This document shows positions 1 through 10,223 of a stretch of 64,000 nucleotides of DNA, piece by piece. This stretch comes from Cristatella mucedo (taxonomy: Eukaryota > Bryozoa > Phylactolaemata > Cristatellidae): the NCBI GenBank assembly GCA_009760855.2, contig WPIO01000088.1:766001-830000 (forward strand). The letters run 5' to 3'. The position numbers were made by a program, and so were the translations under genes. Numbering within the stretch: the stretch's first letter is position 1; each line of letters begins with the position of its first letter. The notes under the pieces are model-generated. The model searched no databases, was not told the DNA's origin, and saw nothing but the letters and a program-made list of their open reading frames with translations.

Positions 1-531
1 ACGTCGTCTCACGCAGCAAAGAGAAATTGGGAAGCGTAGCCCAGTCTGGACAGCAGTTGAGGTAGTGAGTAGCATGGAAGTAGCAGCTCAGGACTGCTGA
101 AAAGTATGAGCCATAGTCGGCAGCAGGAGAGTAGTTGTCGTTGCCTAAGAATTGTGGAAGCGAGTTCCACAGTCTACGACCTGCAGAGCTAAAGCTTCTA
201 ACGCCAACGGTCTTTAAGCGGAGGAATGGAGCAGCTAATTTATTGTCCACAAATGACCGGAGGGCGCGAAGAGGCTGAAACTGATGCAGCAGTTCAGCTA
301 GTACGAAGGAACCATGCCGTGGTGGGCCTTGTGGGTCAGCGTAAGAACTTTGCTCTGTATCCGTTGCTCAACCGGCATCCATCCTAGCTCTTTTAGCAGA
401 GGAGACACGTGCTCAAACCTCTGGGACTTGAAGACTAGCCTTGCAGCCATATTCGTAGTTAGCTGCAGTGGCCTAATTACTTTACTTGGTAGCCCAGCCA
501 AAAGGGAATTACAATAATTAAGCCGAGGCAC
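1..531 (-). mobile_element. LINE-B copy, 3' part of ORF2, cut by window edge
   Basis: Read on the minus strand, 298-531 encodes the C-terminal LINE segment with RLNYCNSLLAGLP, AARLVF and ELGWMPVEQRIQ, as in the copy at 47.3 kb. The DNA from 1 to 297 continues the same element toward its 3' end and matches 55.3-55.56 kb. The tail lies beyond base 1. The 5' truncation point is near 531, where the similarity stops. This is a non-LTR retrotransposon of the L2/CR1 type by its reverse-transcriptase C-terminal motifs. It is not expressed as an intact gene. Confidence 0.8.
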
Positions 532-559
532 AACTAAGGAGCTAGTTGAATTTTTTGCA

Positions 560-798
560 AGCCACTGTTCATCCTTTATGTGTTTATGCGTGCTGAAGCT
601 GTTTGTGCTGCCACTATACGAACTTGCATGCTGACCCTGTGCATGTCATCCCTAACCATGTTATTATTTTATTTTGTATAAGGAGCTTGCTACCACAGAC
701 CATTCGATCGTGCTTCCTTTGTAGCAAATGTAAAGTGCCTAGAAAGAGATTTGGGTCTCTGAGAGTGATCTATCAAATGCATCCTTGTTATTATGATC
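560..798 (+). mobile_element. LINE-A 3' end (5'-truncated)
   Basis: The sequence follows the LINE-A 3' UTR: a tgtgcttatgcgtgctga-like start, the gcatgctgaccctgtgcatg block near 629, and gcaaatgtaaagtgcctaga near 725. It ends with the diverged hairpin tail and a few TTATTAT bases at 786-795. It lies directly beside the minus-strand LINE-B end. Only about 240 bp of the element are present. Confidence 0.75.
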
Positions 799-799
799 A

Positions 800-1335
800 C
801 ACAAGCATAGGTTCCCTGTTAGAAGGTTCGGTGAGTGCACAACGATAGTAAGCTTGAAACATTGAGAGCTGGCTGCTCTGCTAATTTTAATACAGTAAGC
901 TATTCCCAAACAATGTAGAGAGCTAAAAGCGACCTGGTAAGTATTGATACAAATCCGTCTGCGTTCAATTGAGTCCACGTGAGTTGATTTTTCAGAGTTA
1001 TGGCTATGCCTATAAATATCTAACGTGCGAACGTCGCCCGAACTTCCAACCACCCATGCAATGCCCGACGAGCCTAATGAGACGTACGCCGCCGATATGG
1101 TCAAGTCGAGCGACTGCTGCGATGCCCAACGTTACAGGTGGAGCTAATCCCCTCGCGCGTCGCGACAGCACCGCTAGCTGTGACAGCAGAGCAGAACGTC
1201 GCCAGCAATCGACATCGTAGCGAAGCTACCCGGAATGGCTAACCACATGTCAGTACAAAATGGCGGTGTGCAGCATGAGTCTTGCGAGTAAAGCAGACTG
1301 CCATCAGAGGCCAGTACCCACAGGTTGAATAAACG
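800..1335. other. No identifiable feature
   Basis: ORFs of 80-120 codons overlap on both strands, with no recognisable domain and no convincing splice context. I see no repeat family here. Confidence 0.4.
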
Positions 1336-1337
1336 AT

Positions 1338-1440
1338 GCGCCATAATAATAATAATGTACTTGATAAAGCGCCCTCAGAGAACTTAATCTCTTTCTAGGC
1401 GCTTTACATTTGCTGCAAAGGGAATTTCCGCCACTCTTGC
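1338..1440 (-). mobile_element. LINE-A 3' tail, minus strand
   Basis: On the plus strand it reads ATAATAATAATAATG, then gataaagcgccctcagagaa, then ggcgctttacatttgctgca. This is the reverse complement of the LINE-A hairpin tail plus its ATT run. Only about 100 bp of the element were copied. Confidence 0.8.
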
Positions 1441-1844
1441 ATTGTGCACAATAAAATCGTGTTGCAGCTCGTAAAGTAAGTTCTATCGAGCACGAACAAG
1501 TGATTCCACAATGACGAGCCGTATAAAGTAGACTCGCTTTCATTGCCGACCACGAAGTGACAGAATTTGTGGGCGCAACACTCCGTAGACGACGACGCTG
1601 ACGCCCCGCCCGGCCGGATCCAAGGCCAAGATCAGAGAGCTCTCGGTCGAGCTGAGGCCGTAAGCACGCTGCATTCCGGAAGAAAGGGCCGTGGAGGCCG
1701 CCACTCCTGCAATTTCTCTCCATCCGGTGCCCATTGAAGAAGCGTTTGCCTAATCGACAGAGCTCGGCTCCTTTCGACGACCGAGCTCACGCGCGTGCTA
1801 GTCCCGCCGATGCGGATTGGACAATGTAGCCATCTAAAACACGC

Positions 1845-2190
1845 TCAAGGAATTAGAACTTAGAAGAATAGAATAACACCTTGAGCGTGAATGGAATAGA
1901 ATAATATCTAATAATAGAATACTAATAATAGTATATTAATAACAATAATTATATATATATATATATGTACATAATCATTACAATTTATATATTTATATTA
2001 TATATATATAATATATAATATTATAAATTATTATTATATAGTAATGTTATTATTAATAATATTTATTAAAAATGTTAATATATTATTATTATTTATTATT
2101 TATTATTATACTATATGATACATTATATATTATACGCGGTACGAGTTGTAATAATAATAATAGAATAATAAATAGAATAGAATCATTAGA
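1845..2190. repeat. AT-rich low-complexity tract
   Basis: About 340 bp of almost pure A/T made of interleaved TATA, AATAAT and TTATTA runs, with a repeated gaatagaata motif at the left side. No ORF or element terminus is recognisable. Confidence 0.8.
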
Positions 2191-2870
2191 ATTTCGACGG
2201 CCAAGCGGCCGTTGATAAACGGGAGCATTTGTTGGAAGCCAGAGCTTGCAAAGGGCGCCGACGCTCCGGGCAGCAGCAGGCAATTGGACCAGCCGAACCA
2301 AGTAGTAAAGCTCACCAAGTCGGCCAGGCTGAGTGGGTCATCCGCTAGACCGGCCACTACGGATTGGACGCTGCGGCCAAGCTACTTCTGCGCGGAAATG
2401 TCTGTAACAAGTTTACCGGGAAATAATTCAGAATCGAAAACAGAGCCCATACTCCAGCCACAGTCCGGCCCCGGTACGGAATGAACGTTTTTTTCTTAAC
2501 TCCGTCTGTACGATCTCTGAAGCAGGTTTACCGGGAAAGAAATCAGAGCGTCCACGGCGGACGGAGCGTCCGTCGATGAGAGCGATGAGTCTTTGAAGTT
2601 CCCGCCACTGGCGCCATCGGCCGATGCTTCACCTGTGTGCATCCAAATGAATCGGCTAGGCTCAGGCAGTGGGTCAGCCTCGGCGAGTTTGGAGCCGTGC
2701 GGTCTAGTCGGCTCTGCGTGCTAGCAAAGCGCAACCTCGAATGACCCTGACCTTACTCAGAACGGCCACTCGACATTTATTTAAGAAGAGTGTTTGGAAT
2801 TGCTTTTTAACGCACCTCTAGCTGTTCCCGAGTAAAGTTATACATTTGAGCATGTGATAAAACAAGTAAA
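2190..2870. other. No gene; short direct repeat
   Basis: GC-rich stretch without a convincing exon. A diverged direct repeat with core gtttaccgggaaa occurs at about 2411 and 2526, each followed by ATTCAGA or ATCAGAG. The ORFs here show no domain. Confidence 0.4.
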
Positions 2871-2937
2871 AAAAAAGCGTGAATACAGGCTCAGCTAGTT
2901 TTGTTACAAATACCCTGTTTTGCGACTCAATATACAG

Positions 2938-2976
<39 letters not shown>

Positions 2977-3100
2977 TTATTTATTGCATATTGAGTATAT
3001 ACACACATTATATGTTGCAATACATATTGCATATTGCTCATTATATATTATTTATTATTTATTCGTATAGCACATATTCCTATAGCATATATTCATATAT
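2938..3100. repeat. (TA)n microsatellite and AT-rich flank
   Basis: A TA run at 2940-2970 grades into TTTATTTATT and ATATTGCATA repeats. The Ile-Tyr ORFs over it are low-complexity artefacts. Confidence 0.9.
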
Positions 3101-3103
3101 ATT

Positions 3104-3225
3104 ACAAGATCTCACTGCCTTTGGACTCGCATCACTGAGTCATTGCTGACAATGCTGCTCCATATTTGCCGCGTGACGGAAGGAAGGACTTTCTCGCTTT
3201 ATTTTTAGTAGATTTATATAGAAAG
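3104..3225. repeat. Unclassified interspersed repeat, copy 1
   Basis: The string tctcactgcctttggactcg followed by cactgagtcat, then ttgccgcgtgacggaa and a CTTTCTCGCTTTA block, recurs in the same order at 19.30-19.45 kb. The two copies differ by substitutions and an insertion of about 40 bp. I see no terminal repeats and no ORF, so the class is unknown. Confidence 0.55.
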
Positions 3226-3249
3226 TATATAAAAGCTGTAGAGAATGTA

Positions 3250-3415
<166 letters not shown>

Positions 3416-3429
3416 TGAATCGGATGTGA

Positions 3430-3965
3430 AGATGAGTTATAAGGGAAATGTTGGCAGACATTTCATTTCAGACCCGTATATGTTTCAACAAATGATTTTT
3501 TGTAATTCCTCTGTAACTCGACATTTTCCAGAGCTTTTCTCCAATAGATTGCGTGGGGACTGAGCTTGATCGCTGCTATTCGTTGTGCATTGGTGAGAAG
3601 TAGCACCGTTGTTTTGAAGCTTGCGAGTGTACTAGTTCGGCTGAGGTGATTTAATTGTAACGCCGAAGGCTCGGCAGGGTAGGCTTGACCTGCCGCTTAC
3701 CTAGCGGCGTAACCTAGCGCCTACTGCCGTTCGTTTCGCGCCTACGCGCAATAAGCTGGCCGCCACGAAACGAGCGTTTCTGGCGCCGACGTGCTTACCG
3801 TTACTAAAGGGGGTCGTGAGTCCGCGGCGTGAATTGGAAAGCGAGACACATGAATTGGGGCGAGACATACAAATTGGGGATTTTACTGAACTTTATTCGC
3901 AAGCGCACAAAGTCGCTGCGCGTCTAGTCCAGCTTTATCTTCAAACTCCTCGCACGTTCTCAACA
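3430..3965. other. No identifiable feature
   Basis: I find no domain, splice-bounded exon or repeat family. The part after 3660 is richer in G/C, with repeated CCTACCG/CCTAGCG words. Confidence 0.35.
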
Positions 3966-3970
3966 GCACC

Positions 3971-4345
3971 AGCACTCTTGCGGAGGGAATACTTCTTCAC
4001 GCTGAGCGCGAACCGGAGCCTAAACCCTAACCGGAGAACTAGAACTCAGTTTCCACGTGTGCGGGAGGAATACTCCACACACGCCACCTCAAGCACTCTT
4101 GTGGAGGGAATACCCCTCCACACTGAAGCGCGAATCGGAGTCTAAACCCTAACCGGAGAACTAGAACTCGGTTTCCACCAGTGCGGCAGGAATACTCCAC
4201 ACACGCCACCTCAAGCACTCTTGCGGAGGAAACACGTCTCCACACTTACGCTACTTACATCTATACTGGGGAACGACCCAAATAGACGGAGCTCAAACTG
4301 GAGCCTAAACCCTAACCGGAGAACTAGGACTCCACACACGCTGAC
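3971..4345. repeat. 121-bp tandem repeat, about three units
   Basis: Units start with agcactcttg at 3971, 4092 and 4214, giving periods of 121 and 122 bp. Each contains gcctaaaccctaaccggaga (or a one-base variant) followed by actaga and, in units 1-2, a GTTTCCAC block. The third unit is diverged and has a different left half. The internal taaaccctaacc resembles telomeric sequence. Confidence 0.85.
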
Positions 4346-4479
4346 TACGCCTAGCTCGCACCGGCAAATCCCTATGCCGAGACCACGTGCTAGCGCGCAC
4401 ACACAAAACACAAAAGAAACACAAAACTCCAGCTCGGGCGCGATAAGACCGTATTCGGTGGAGTCCACCGAATCCTCCT

Positions 4480-4660
4480 AGCGCTGTCTCGTCCTGTTCC
4501 GCCCATCGTCGGCGGACAACCCACCCTCCGCCCTCGCTTTCAGAGAAACGAGTTCCCGACGGCGTCGAAGCGCAGAGCCGGACAGAAGACCAGAAGAGAC
4601 CAAAAACACAAGACCAAGAGCGAACGTCGCTCGACTCTTAAATGATTAGCTGAGACAATG
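4480..4660. other. GC-rich leader-like stretch
   Basis: The strand is rich in CCG, CGTCGGCGGA and purine-rich gaccagaagagaccaaaaac before an ATG at 4658 that runs into LINE-A sequence. It could be a 5' UTR or an unrelated junction; nothing decides this. Confidence 0.2.
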
Positions 4661-4724
4661 GGGCAAGAGCTTAGTGGTATTGGGCCCGACACCAGGGCCC
4701 ATTACGGTAAGGAATTAATACCGG

Positions 4725-5900
4725 CACTAGGCCACGTGCTTGGTCCGTTTCTTTTCACGGTTTATACTCTCCCTCTTGCCGATGTGAATGCCGAGCACAA
4801 TCTAGGCCTTCACTTCTATGTGGATGACACTAAGTTGTACCTTTGCTTTGATCCCTCCCAGCCCCCTGCACATAAAATTCTCTCAACTCCTTGCTGCATG
4901 TATTAATGACATCCGATCATGGATGACAACAAATTTTCTTAAATTGAATGATGATAAAACTAACTTACTAGTAATGAGCAAACCAACTGTGATTCAGAAG
5001 TTGGAAAGGCTAATGCTCAAAATCGGCTTTACCAGCATATCTCCTGTTGAATCTGCACAAAATCTATGTGTCATGTTCCAAAGTGACCTTTCGTTAAATA
5101 GCCACATCAGCTCCACAATCGAGCCTGTCTACTTGCAGCTACAAAACATTGCTAACAGTCGGGCTTGTTTAAACAGGGATACCACATCTAAGTTGGTCAA
5201 TACATTTGTGACATTCTGCCTCGACTTCTGTAACTTACTGCTTGCTGGTACCGGCCTATGCAACCAGGCACTTACAGCTGGTGCAAAACTCTGCAGCTAA
5301 GCCTGTTTGTCATGAGCATCGAAATTGCCACGTCACACCACTTCTTGCCAGCTTGCACTGGCTACCAGTCAAGTGACGGATTGGCTTCAAGGTTTGGTCA
5401 CTCAATTTTAGGTCCGTTGATTCTTTGGCTCCAGCCTACCTATCAGATCTACTGCCCCAGGCTAAGCATCGCACCACCGCTTTTCGGAATCTAAATGTTG
5501 ACCAGTACCTCGTGTAACCCTCAAATCCTTTGGAGACCGTGCCTTTAGTTCGTATGCTCCCAAAGCCTGGAACTCTCTCCCGACCTCCGTCACGACATCC
5601 CCTGACTTGACCGTATTTAAAAATAACCTAAAACACACCTATTTATGACAGCATTTAGTGGGTTCCTGTGATTCGTCCTTTATGTGCTTATGCGTGCTGA
5701 CACTGCTGCATGCTGTCACTAACCACACTAGCATGCTGATCCTGTGCAGGTTACCCTAACCAAGTTATTCATGTTGTTTATCAACCATGATACCACTCAC
5801 CCATTCGATCGTGTTTCCTTTGTAGCAAATGTAAAGCACCTAGAAAGAGATTGAGTTCTCTGAGGGCGCTCTATCAAGTGTATTATTATTATTATTATTA
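4725..5900 (+). mobile_element. LINE-A copy, degraded
   Basis: It starts inside the reverse transcriptase at the GHVLGPFLFTVYTLPLADV block. The catalytic box reads YVDD instead of YADD, followed by TKLYLCFDPSQP. Frameshifts break the frame near 4870 and 5280, and the C-terminal segment continues in other frames. The 3' UTR begins near 5645 and ends with the hairpin tail (5823-5880) and seven ATT units. The element is 5'-truncated and dead. Confidence 0.85.
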
Positions 5901-5904
5901 CTGG

Positions 5905-6430
5905 AATGTCCCCTCTGTCCAGCTTGAATGGCGAACGGGTCCCAGACGATTCTTTTTGGACAGAGCGATGGCGAAGGTTGACAGGCGAAATCAAGCCAAC
6001 ATCAATCAGCAGCTCCCGTGGGTATAGGACCAATTCTAAAGACCGAGTCGCCAACGCTGGTCAGAGAGCTTCCTGGCTTGCTCTTAAGCTCTGGCTCTCT
6101 AACCGCACTGACGCTCCTCTCTGGCTCACTGCTCCAGGACAAAGGAGTTCTACCCGCCGCCGATCAGCTCTTGTTCGTGCTAAAATTCAGCCAAGGCCAG
6201 CAGAGCGCTACATAAGGCATTGTCACTATAGGCACGTATAAGTAGGGCTTTGCGATGTAAATAGATGCGCTTTGAAGCACTGCAGATTCGATGGTGACTC
6301 TTCGTGAATTATGAAATAAGGCTGAAAGGAGCTAGTGAACGGACTAAGGTCGCCTAGTGCAGTTCTAGAGCGACGCGCACCGGAAATATGTCGTTTATCG
6401 GATGTGCCACCCTGTCCGCTGCCAGCGCAG
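5905..6430. other. No identifiable gene
   Basis: An open frame of about 110 codons (5906-6241, +) shows no domain, no signal peptide and no splice-site context that I trust. It may be chance coding potential in GC-rich DNA. Confidence 0.3.
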
Positions 6431-6439
6431 CCAGACGAG

Positions 6440-6600
6440 CTCGCCACGCCGAGACTGACTGGTGGCAAAGTTCCTGTGACCTTAGTCCGGGGTCGTGGAC
6501 TCGAATCCTGCGGCAGTGAGCAGTTCTTTATTGCCGCTGCAAGCGTTGGTGATAGAAGGCTCTTCTGTCGCGGTATAAAAGAAGCCGCTAAATCAGCGAG
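6440..6600 (+). mobile_element. SINE-1 copy (tRNA-derived), diverged
   Basis: A B-box-like ggactcgaatcc lies at about 6498-6509, followed by the family body: a TTTATTGCC block, CAAGCG, GGTGATAG, ggctcttctgtcgc and an AAGCCGCTAAATCA end. The same order occurs at 14.9, 15.0 and 52.7 kb. The A-box side is poorly preserved. Confidence 0.7.
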
Positions 6601-6715
6601 TGTTTACAAAAAATATTCGCTTTCGGGACGACACGCCTGTGCAGTAGCAGCCTGTGCAGTAGCACTTGCGATACACGAACTCAGCAGCCGCTACTTCCGG
6701 TCATGGCCTCTGCTG

Positions 6716-6865
<150 letters not shown>

Positions 6866-7029
6866 CTATCATCATCAATTGAGCCAGCCTACCGGTACGA
6901 ATCGAGCTCGCACAAAGAGAGAAGAGCGAAGAAGGCGTGGTTTCCGAGTCAGCGAGCAGAAATAGGTCAAGGTAATGATGTCACACATGGATTACTACAA
7001 ACAGCATTAGCTTAGTTCTGCCAGCGGGT

Positions 7030-7135
7030 GAGTTGCCTGCCTTCAACGACCGACGTGGTTGGTTCGAGCCTTGTGGTAGGTGTGATGTGTCTGAATAGAG
7101 ATGAAGTTCTCTTGGGGCATTTGACAAATTAATTA
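7030..7135 (+). mobile_element. SINE-2 copy, partial
   Basis: A tRNA-like ggttcgagcc (B box) is followed after about 25 bp by tgtctgaatagagatgaagttctc-like sequence and TTGGGGCATTT. That is the SINE-2 tail resembling the LINE-A terminus. The 5' head is short. Confidence 0.6.
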
Positions 7136-7596
7136 ATCACATGTATTCGCATCCGTTTAGACGATACAGAGCCACCGCCTGTGGAGCAGCCAGCTCCACA
7201 CAGCTCCGCCTCCGCCATTTTTATTTCTTACGCTAATCAATCGGATTTGATTTCAGGCTCGATTTCAGTCCGTTCGGCAACTGTGGGTATGCAAACTAGT
7301 CGACACCTCCTGGGATCTTTTTTGTTTGCTTTTTGTCTCCTGTCTTTGCTCTCGCCAGCGCGCGCTTTTTCATCCGCCTCCGCCATTTTTATTTCGATGC
7401 GGCTCGCGCAGACGACAAATCTTTGCCGGCTTCCCTTTCAGGCAGACGACGAATCCTTCGAAGCGCGAACGCAGTGCCGTTCGGGCGCAAAGCCTAGGTG
7501 CACGAAGCCAAGCTCCTTCCGACCAACTTCCGTGCTGCCCGCACCACAAACAGCCAAGTTACCAGGGTCGCAGCGTACGACTTTGCGCGGCCTCCA

Positions 7597-7979
7597 ATGA
7601 GGTGCGCGGTGCCTCGGGATGAGTGCGGTTTCCTGTTGCCGATCGCTCTCCAAATGTGCGCAGCACAGCTGCGCCGTAATGTGGATTCTAGTGACGCGCA
7701 AAAAATGGCTGCCCAAGGAAAAAGGCTAGAGAAGGTCGAGCGTCAAGTTGCTCAAACTGCTCAAGCTGCCCCGCAAGTTCCGGACAACCGGCCGCCCCAG
7801 CGTCTCGCAGATTTCCCGAAGCTCGCCATTCCGGAAGCGGCGCCTCAAGGAAAGCCGGAAGCAGGTGAGTCTGTCGCATTCCCGCTTGATCGAAGCCAAT
7901 CCGGCGCCCGGACGCCTTAGGAAGGAACGACGAAACTAGGCACACAGGCCACGCTTCCGAGTCCCTGAGGCTACTCTGA
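7597..7979 (+). CDS. Candidate two-exon small protein, about 108 aa
   Basis: Exon 1 (7597-7864) starts MRCAVPRDECGFLLPIALQM, a weak signal-peptide-like start. It continues with an Ala/Gln/Lys-rich stretch likely to form a helix or short coiled coil (AAQGKRLEKVERQVAQTAQ, residues about 44-62), then a Pro-rich end. It stops at a strong donor, GCAG|GTGAGT, phase 1. After a 56-nt intron the acceptor GCCTTAG opens 7921-7979, which stays in frame for 18 codons to TGA. The function is unknown. Alternatively exon 1 could splice to a distant phase-1 exon, such as the PAN exon at 23.1 kb. Confidence 0.4.
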
Positions 7980-8212
7980 AGCAAAATCTCTTCGCAGCTT
8001 TTTATGCGGTCTCTCGGATTTTGCCTCACGGTCAACAATTTACCATCGCCGCCGGCGGCAAATCCTCGACGAAGGCGTGGCAGGCGTGGCTGGCAGTTCA
8101 AAAGTGATGCGAAGAGCCGTTTAGCGTAAAACGAGAAGAGAACATTTAATCCAAAGACGACGCGAAACAAAACTGGAGAGATTATGATATCTTCCGACGC
8201 CAGTTTGACTCT

Positions 8213-8622
8213 TTATTCTCGCGCCCAGCTGGTCAGCACTGTAGCGGCGTGACCTGCCTGCCTGCCTGCCAGGCAGCAGCGCATGAGAGAAAAATTAATA
8301 AGTTAATAAATTAATAATAATAAGTTAATAAATTATTAAGTGATAAATTGCCACTCACGACGTTCGCTACCTTTCTTCGATATCGTCAGCACGTTGGGGG
8401 CGCTTGCAAGTCTTTGATCGGCCGCCGCTTCCAGACTGCAGACGCCGCGCTCAGTGGAATACTGCATCGCCAGGCACCGCTCACCGGCGGCGACGCACCG
8501 ACGCGAGCAGGCGGCCAGGTCACGTGCCAACGCGTCCGGTGACCTCCGAGGACGAAAGGTTACCTTCGAGCCACCGTCCGAGGGACGAGCGTCGAAGCGC
8601 TGGATCCTGGATGGCTGCAAAC
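8213..8622 (-). CDS. PAN/Apple-like gene, last two exons
   Basis: The PAN exon occupies 8622 down to 8371 (252 nt). The acceptor is ACCTCTAG and the donor G|GTAGCG, both phase 1. Cysteines fall at exon residues 39, 43, 50 and 62 (LAACSRRC, ERCLAMQY, GVCSLE), the spacing seen in the exons at 23.1 and 45.9 kb. PAN/Apple modules are disulfide-bonded extracellular binding domains. A 105-nt intron with acceptor CCTGGCAG leads to a short last exon (8265-8213) encoding 16 residues and TAA. No upstream exon is evident on this strand, so the gene is partial here or a relic. Confidence 0.5.
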
Positions 8623-8699
8623 CTAGAGGTGACGCGGAAAGCTTGGACGCTTAACGAAAACCCCTGGCCCGGCCCGGCTAGTAGCCGCCCATAAGCGAG

Positions 8700-9600
8700 C
8701 GGCGGCCAAACGACTTAGCTCACATTAAGATGCCGTCTAGCGTTGTTGCAAAATTGATCACGCCAAGTGGCACGGTCTCGACCCGACAAATGCTCGCTGT
8801 TTCACTGCACACACAAAGTCGAGTAATCAGCAAGCCCGCGTGGCCATCGTAGCTTTGTGCAGAGCTTTGTGCAGAACTCTGGCTTCATATCTACTTTCTC
8901 CTCTTTCAAGTCTTGTGTTTGCTCAGAACTTAGTGCACTGCCAGCGAGATGCGTAATCGGCTTTCTGCGTAAGTAGCCTCGCGCCGCCTGGCGATGGCTT
9001 TCAGGAAACGGGCTGGTATACAAGTCGTGTCCTGTTGCTCCTCAATAAAAGCATGCCGCTTAAAATTCAAATAGTAATACGCTCGATTCAACCATTAGCG
9101 TGCTGCAGCCGGAAAAGCAGGCGCTTGACAATATTTTCTCGAGCTACTCTCGAGCGCGGTCGGCTTGTCAAGCTACGACGAGCGGAAATCTTGAGAGCCC
9201 TTTCGATTGACACTAAAGTGCCGCAATCTTGACTGAGGGCCATAACCAAGCGACTGCAGCGACTGCGCTCATCCGTGTATGTAAGTAAAGGCACGCACTG
9301 TGGAGTCGACGGTGCATGCACAACAAAATTGGAATAATTTCAGACGGTCACTAATCATCACCAGTCATAGTCATAGTCATCACTAGCCTTCAGTTTGACT
9401 GCCTTCGGTCGATGGAAATCGTTATCGATGAATGCCCACTCATACTTAAAATTATTAATACTGCGATCACTAATGCATTGCTCCGTGCATCGCCTGCACG
9501 TTAGCTTGGCGTTTGGTTCCCGCTGAACACAAATCTGCCCAGAATTTGATGCACGGCCTGCAAAACGAACTATTGGCTTTCTAGTTGTCTAGTCTAAGCT
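8700..9600. other. No identifiable gene
   Basis: Only short ORFs without domains. A short repeat, tagtcatagtcatagtcatc, lies at about 9364. Nothing else stands out. Confidence 0.35.
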
Positions 9601-9627
9601 AGTCGCCCGTGTGCGTGGGCGGCGCTT

Positions 9628-10021
9628 TTAGGAAATGATGTGGCATACAATGCGCGTCCTCGTAGTTCTGTTGCTCATTTTTAGAATTATACGATTTGAA
9701 ATCCAAATACTGAAACATGCGGGCATACAATTAGAGTGTCGCAATACATTTGTGCCATTTGCCGTATCTACCTGAGCGACGCATGGCCGATCGATCGATT
9801 CTCGGCCAACATACTCCGTCCTTGGTCGATAATCGGCCAACATTCGCATCTACTGGGTACTAATAGCCTGTCTGATCGGCACCGTAGCGGTGGAAGTGAC
9901 GCTATTGCTAAGGTGCTCACCTGCGGACCGACGCGATGTGTGTCACGATGTCCTCGCAGGTGACCGGCTGGTGGGCCTGCCAGATCACCTGCACGAGCTT
10001 CGACAAGGTGTTCACCAGCAT
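9628..10021 (-). CDS. Candidate three-exon gene, about 87 aa
   Basis: Exon 1 (10021-9921) begins MLVNTLSKLVQVIWQAHQ and ends IVTHIASVR at donor CGCAG|GTGAGC, phase 2. Exon 2 (9852-9772, 81 nt) is bounded by ACCCAG and CTCAG|GTAGAT, phase 2 on both sides. Exon 3 (9709-9628) follows TTTCAG and ends in TAA. The introns are 68 and 62 nt, and the frame stays open through all joins. Exon 1 looks like a short helical or winged-helix type segment; I do not recognise the protein. Exon 3 composition is less convincing. A LINE-A copy begins about 75 bp upstream and may have cut off a longer 5' end. Confidence 0.35.
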
Positions 10022-10223
10022 TGTGCCAGCATCAGCAGAGCAGCAGCAATAAAGCGTAGGCGAGAGGCAGAAGGATGTTCTTAAGCGTCTGCGAGTGAGT
10101 GCGCCTTTCAAAAAAGCTGTAGTCAGGCCACTTCTCAAGAAAGCGACACTAGACCAAGAGAACTTGAGCAACTACCGCCCAGTCTCCCTTCTACCATTCC
10201 TATCATAGACACTGGAACGGGTC

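Noticed and set aside
739-1104. 121-codon minus-strand ORF
   Set aside because: It overlaps a LINE-A tail at one end and shows no domain or splice context.
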